Source of the DNA: Hanleya hanleyi
Lineage: Eukaryota > Mollusca > Polyplacophora > Lepidopleurida > Hanleyidae
Assembly (NCBI GenBank): GCA_036873755.1
Contig: JAVTVY010033725.1
Location: 1-64,000, forward strand
Direction of reading: 5' to 3'
DNA: 64,000 nt
Part shown: one piece after another, positions 50,201-56,200 of the stretch
Layout of the letters: every line of letters begins with the position of its first letter
How positions within the stretch are numbered: position 1 is the stretch's first letter
Program-made: the position numbers and the translations under genes
Notes under the pieces: generated by a model
Databases searched by the model: none
What the model was told of the DNA's origin: nothing
Seen by the model: only the letters and a program-made list of their open reading frames with translations

Positions 50201-53200
50201 GAGCGGTTTCCACACAGAATTTTGCCACAGAGTTCTCCGGATTTTTGTCCCCCGCTACTTAGTAGGGGGGGGACTTAGAAACACCGGTGTTCGTAATTCC
50301 GTGATTCCGTAATTCCGTGATTTTGTTATTCCGTGATTCCGTAAGATTTTCTTGTCCGGACAATAACTTGTGAACGATTTAACGGATCAACTTCAAACTT
50401 GGGGTGTGCCTTGACATTGGCGAGAGGACGGTTGGGATTGTTTTTTAGCAATGTACATAATCCAATATGGCCGCCATCAGCCATATTGAATTATAAGCAG
50501 TTGGATCTTAGATTTTCTTGTCCGGACAATAACTCGTGAACGATTTAACCGATCAACTTCAAACTTGGGGTGTGCCTTGACATTGGCGAGAGGACGGTTG
50601 GGATTGTTTTCCAGCAATGTGCGTAATCTAATATGGCCGCCGTCAGCCATATTGGATTATAAGCAGTTGGATCTTGTCCGGACAATAACTGGAGTACGAT
50701 TCAACTGATCTACTTCAAACTTGGGGAGTGCCTTGACATCGGTGAGGGGACGGCTGGGATTGTTTTTCAGCAATGTACATAATCCAATATGGCCGCCGTC
50801 AGCCATATTGGATTATAAGCAGTTGGATCTTAGATTTTCTTGTCCGGACAATAACTCGTGAATGATTTAACCGATCAACTTCACACTTGGGGTGTGCCTT
50901 GACATTGGTGAGAGGACGGTTGGGATTTTTTTCAGCAATGTGCGTAATCTAATATGGCCGCCGGCAGCCATATTGGATTATAAGCAGTTGGATCTTGTCC
51001 GGACAATAACTGGAGTACGATTCAACTGATCTACTTCAAACTTGGGGAGTGCCTTGACATCGGTGAGAGGACGGTTGGGATTGTTTTTCAGCAATGTGCA
51101 TAATCCAATATGGCCGCCGTCAGCCATATTGGATTATAAGCAGTTGGATCTTAGATTTCTTGTCCGGACAATAACTTGTGAACGATTTAACCGATCAACT
51201 TCAAACTTGGGGTGTGCCTTGACATTGGTGAGAGGACAGTTGGGATTGTTTTTCAGCAATGTGCGTAATCCAATATGGCCGCCGTCAGCCATATTGGATT
51301 ATAAGCAGTTGGATCTTAGATTTTCTTGTCCGGACAATAACTTGTGAACGATTTAACTGATCAACTTCAAACTTGGGGTGTGCCTTGACATTGATGAGAG
51401 GATGGTTGGGATTGTTTTTCAGCAATGTGCGTAATCTGGTATGGCCGCCATCAGCAATATTGGATTATAAGCAGTTGGATCTTGTCCGGACAATAACTCG
51501 AGAACGATTCAACCGATCTACTTCATACCTTGGGGAGTGCCTTGACATTGTTGAGAGGATGATTAGGATTGTTTTTCAAGGACGTGCTTAATCCAATATG
51601 GCCACCATCAGCCATACTGGATTTCATTGGATTTTAAGCAGTTTGATCTTGTCCGGACAATAGCTGGAGTACGATTCAACTGATCTACATGTACTTCAAA
51701 CTTGGGGAGTCCCTTGACCTTGGTGAGATCCCGGTTAGGATTGTGTTTCATGAACGAGCATAATCCAATTTGGCTGCCATCTACCAGCGATATTGGATTA
51801 TGTTGCATTTTAAGCAGTTGCATCTTGTCTGGACAACAACTCTAGAATAATTCAACTGATCGACTTCAAACTTGGGGAGTGCATGGACATTGGTGAGAGG
51901 ACAGTTGTCATGTAGTATGTTTTATGGATGTGCATAATTCAATATGGGTGCCATCCGCTGTATCAGATTATGTTAAGCTCATCAGCGATATCTCCATGTA
52001 CAAATCATACTCTTCATCAATGATATGAGATATCATCGACCAAAAAAAATCGACCATAGAGGTCCATGGCCCCCGCAGCAGCAGCGCCAGTTATGGTGCT
52101 GCTAGCGGGGGACATGGACCTCTATGGTCGATTTTTTTTTTTCATTGACGGGAAAATCGAGTCGGCGGAGAAAAAAAAGGACCATTTGGAAATTATATTT
52201 TTTTTCAGTAATCCCGTTTTTTTGGGCCAAGAGAATAAAAAAATCTGGCCTTAGTTTCTATAAATGTTTAATTTTAGTTTGAGATGGGCCATTGCAGACC
52301 ATAGCATATTTAAGATGAAATTGTACTTCCAATTTCCCAGCACAGTAGCAATCAGTTTGCTTTGATGTATTCACACTCCCCCACACCCAAGTATTTTGTT
52401 GAAATACTTAGAATTTTGTTTGATTGTCGCTATATAGCTGAAATATTGCTGAATGCGACGTTAAACCTTAATTCTCTCTCTCTCCTGATTGATATTGATG
52501 ATAAAGAGCCATAACTCAGGAGAAACCAACTGGACATTGCCCTCCAACAAATACCAAGTCTTATTTCAAAACTCTTGGCCACTTTAATAAGGCAGATACA
52601 GCCTGAACAAGAATGTATATATTGATGTTGATGATAAAGGGCAATAACTCTAGGGAAAATCATCAAAACCTGCAAAACAAACTGATAGAGCACCTCTACA
52701 AGGTACTCAGCATCTTCCAGTCGTCGGTCAGGTAGTAGCTGAGATATCGTCCGGACAAGTTTGGCTATATGGATGGATGGATGAAGCGATCCCTTTATAC
52801 CCCCAACTCAAATTAAAGGGTGCATAATATAAATATATATAGTCTTCCTCACCACATTTTGATTGCCTGAGAACCAAGTAATTCACTTTTTGTGGCCTTC
52901 GTATTCTGTGTTCATTGATGTCAGTTTAGCCTATGTTTATATGTCGGTGAGAAATGCACAGCTGAGATAGACTCTACTCTATATTTTTCAGACGTTCGTT
53001 AGCGGTACGTGAACGTACGGTGTACAGTTTGAGAGTGGAGGTGATAGATGAACATCACTTTAACTTGCACCTGTCCACACAGGCTGGCACGTATCCTTCA
53101 AATTTAGTGCACTCATATACATTATTGGCACAACATGGTCAACATGACCACCGAAACGATTGTAGTCTGACCAACTGTAGTCCGAACCCTATTCATTTTG

Positions 53201-56200
53201 AGGTCAAAGGTCAAGATTACCGCTGCTTGAACACCAGGAAATAGTAGAACATGTTGATATCTGTCATATGAACTCCAGTCATGACGTGAACAAATTTCAG
53301 CTTTACTTCACACTTGACATGCTTGAGATAAAGAAGAAAGCTATTGCTTGTGTACCCACTAACAAATAGTTGTACAGGATTTACTGGCAACACCACATGA
53401 CCTTAACCACTCTACTTCATTATTATTCATTCACTGCATGTTTCATGAAACTGTTGCTACATTAAATCAGAAAGTTTGGTATTCCCTTTGATCTTGTGCA
53501 AATTTACATGTTAGTTATTGTCTCTGAAGGAAAGAAAGGATACGTTTGATTTTGGCCAAGGCAGAGTTCACTCAACTCTCAAGCAGCCAATTTTGTATTG
53601 GAGAGAAAGATACCATTGTTCAACATCAAAATAATGCATCAAATAAATGTCTTCCCCATGTGGGATCAAAAATATTAAATCTAGTCAAAAATGTACAGGC
53701 ACATTTTGAAGCCCCTCGGGCTCTTGTTACATTGATCATCTCTGATTTGACCTTGACCATGATTCAGTTATATAAAGGAGTTTGTCCATGGTGACCTGGG
53801 AAGAACAAAGCCAAACTTGGGGACAATACTGAGTGCTGAGTGTGACATATTGGAACTAGATGTGGAGGTAAAATTATCTATCCTGGGTCCATTCAGTTAT
53901 TATTGCCCCTTCTCTTGAGGGTCTACTCATCTATTATCAGTCCTTTCCAATGGATTTGAATGACTTATTGCATATGTTGTTTTTTATTTGAGGGGGATCT
54001 CTCGGTGTTTGGGCCGACGGTGTTTAAGCATCTTCATCATTAGGGGATGCTACTCTTTGATTATGATCTCAGATTTAAGGAATGCAGCAAATATGATGCT
54101 TTTTGAATTACTTTTAATAGGAAACCTACTCCCTCGCCTTGAACAAATTACAAATATCCATAACTTAATATTTCATGGCGTAATGTAATGGGAATTTTGA
54201 TTACACGACATCTCATGACATTAAAAGTGGTGATGGATGATGAGACATTTTATCTGATTGGGGCTATTCCAGTATTATGTACGCAAAAAAAAAGATTTTG
54301 ACCCCTCTCCACCCTACCATACGCAAAATTTAAACCAGCGTACACAGGAAAAAATCCTGATTTTTAGACCCCCCTCTCCCCCTCGCTGCATGCATAATAC
54401 TAACAACCTTATTTATGAGAGATTCAAGAATTCACAGGTCTAAGCTGCCGATAGCAATTTAAAAATAGACAATTCTTAATTCCCATTTGACGAAAACGGG
54501 TTGCTGAATGGTGACGGGCATGCTTCTTTTGAAAACAAGTGAGAAATGACTACATTGTAATCAAAACCTGCGGCAGTGGCAATAATACAGTGAAAGGCAT
54601 ATAAGCGGAGGCAGTGGTAGTTGTAGAAAAAAGCGCCATCTGCCAGTGTTTTCATACCAAGGGAAGTAATTTTCAATTTCTAACCCACAATTGTAGGAAT
54701 TGCGTAATAAGTCTGATACCATATATATATATATATTCACTTTCCCCATTCAAAATCCAACGGTTTTGACTGGTACGTGCCGTCTATAATGAATTGACAG
54801 ACGAAATCACAATGCTCTCTTTGGCAATGTCTTGGTACAGGTATCATGTATGCCAAGTTTCAAAACATTCGGTTCAGCCGTTGATTATTGCAAATCAAAA
54901 AGGCTTTCAAATATTTGGAAATCCAAATAAATTTCAAGGATTTAATCATAGCGCGAAAATCTACGCGCATCAGTCTCCCTTCTCGCTTACTTTGCCGAGC
55001 AAAATGAAAAATTTATATTTCTTTCAAAGTTAATTTTCAATGAAACTTTCAATGAATTTAGTATCAGGTTTAAGGTATTGTGAAATATCAGGGCTAGTTC
55101 ACTAAACAGGGTCTGTGTGTAAGAGAATGATGTCGAATTCTCGTTATTATCTTTTGGTACGTCAAATTATTGCATTCACGAAAATGGTTGCCATTCGTAA
55201 AACTGATTGACAAAGTAACGTAAATTGTGGAGTGTAGAACCAGTAAATTCTAGCTCTGACTTGAGAGAATGATGTCAAATGCAATATGTTTCTGCCCATT
55301 ATCTGCTGATACACATGTATTGAATTTACGGGATTGAATCTAAAGGGATTCTGAGTGCCGAAGAGGCCGGGAACATCAATACCAGCGAAACAAGGCCCTG
55401 GCTTGCGAGAATGAGGATAGAGAGGCTGTGTTCCAAAGGAGGATCATTCAAAATAGCTATGTGCCAAATTGCATGCTTGTAACCGAGTGTGCACAATAAA
55501 AACTGCACAACTAAGATGTATTGTTCGCTCACAGGGTTGTCTAACTCATTAAATACAGAATAGGTCAGTTTTGAGTATTATGAATGAGTCGGTTTCGCCA
55601 AGACAGTAAGTGCAACTCCAGAGATTGGAGGGTCATTGTTTCGATTCCCACAGAGGGTTAAATTATTCTTCCTTTCAAAACATATTTCCATATATGCGAA
55701 TTGCTTGGGGGGGCAAAGTTAAACATGATACCAAATTGTCATTTCTATAAGTTAAACATCTTTATTCGACGAAGGTTGGTGAGTTTGTCCCTAACTTCTG
55801 AAAAGTAATTGTTGCGTTTGTTTTTATGATCATGATCTATAATTTGATACCAAGTATTATTCAATGTTAAATCAGCCTCAAAATGGAAGGATTTTGTAAA
55901 CTCTCCCCTATGGTTTTTTTCAGCAGGGAAGATTAACAAAGCATTATATGTATTATATTTGATGGTGGTGGGATCGTCATATACAACGAATGCAAGAATA
56001 TCTTGTCAGAGAGATTTGAAACTCTGCCCGCTTCGACAGGTTTTCTGTTTCGCCATTGAGTGTGCTGTACGCGGAGAGGAAAATGACGTCACGCGCAGTG
56101 ACGAATGAGTGACGTGGCGACGCTCACGAATTTGAATGCTTCACAGCTGCAGCCATGGGATAACGTCATGGCTCGTGCCTACGGTTCGGTAATGTCGCCT

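Larger units (their letters stand above)
47933..52250. mobile_element. PIF/Harbinger-like element with nested insertions (inner), TSD TTA
   Basis: The left end GGCCAGTTTTTTTTTATTTC continues to TTGG; the right end reversed reads GGCCAGATTTTTTTATTCTC and TTGG. TTA is at 47,930-47,932 and 52,251-52,253. Without its own inserts it is about 1.9 kb. No transposase frame was recognised. Confidence 0.6.
47702..52897. mobile_element. PIF/Harbinger-like element with nested insertions (outer)
   Basis: The left end GACCACAAAAAAATTAGCTG continues to GGTTCTCAGGCA; the right end reversed reads GGCCACAAAAAGTGAATTAC and then the same GGTTCTCAGGCA. TTA (47,699-47,701) faces TTC (52,898-52,900), one change from a duplication. 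It encloses the 47,933-52,250 element, which in turn encloses a T2-like MITE and repeat element C. Its TIR start resembles the 35,125 element. Confidence 0.6.

Noticed and set aside
51042..51347. 101-codon ORF
   Set aside because: It spans two units of repeat element C and follows their periodicity.
53091..53244. Extension of PUS10 exon 14 to a stop codon
   Set aside because: Exon 15 supplies the conserved YIKEFVHGD with perfect phase, so the read-through is intron.
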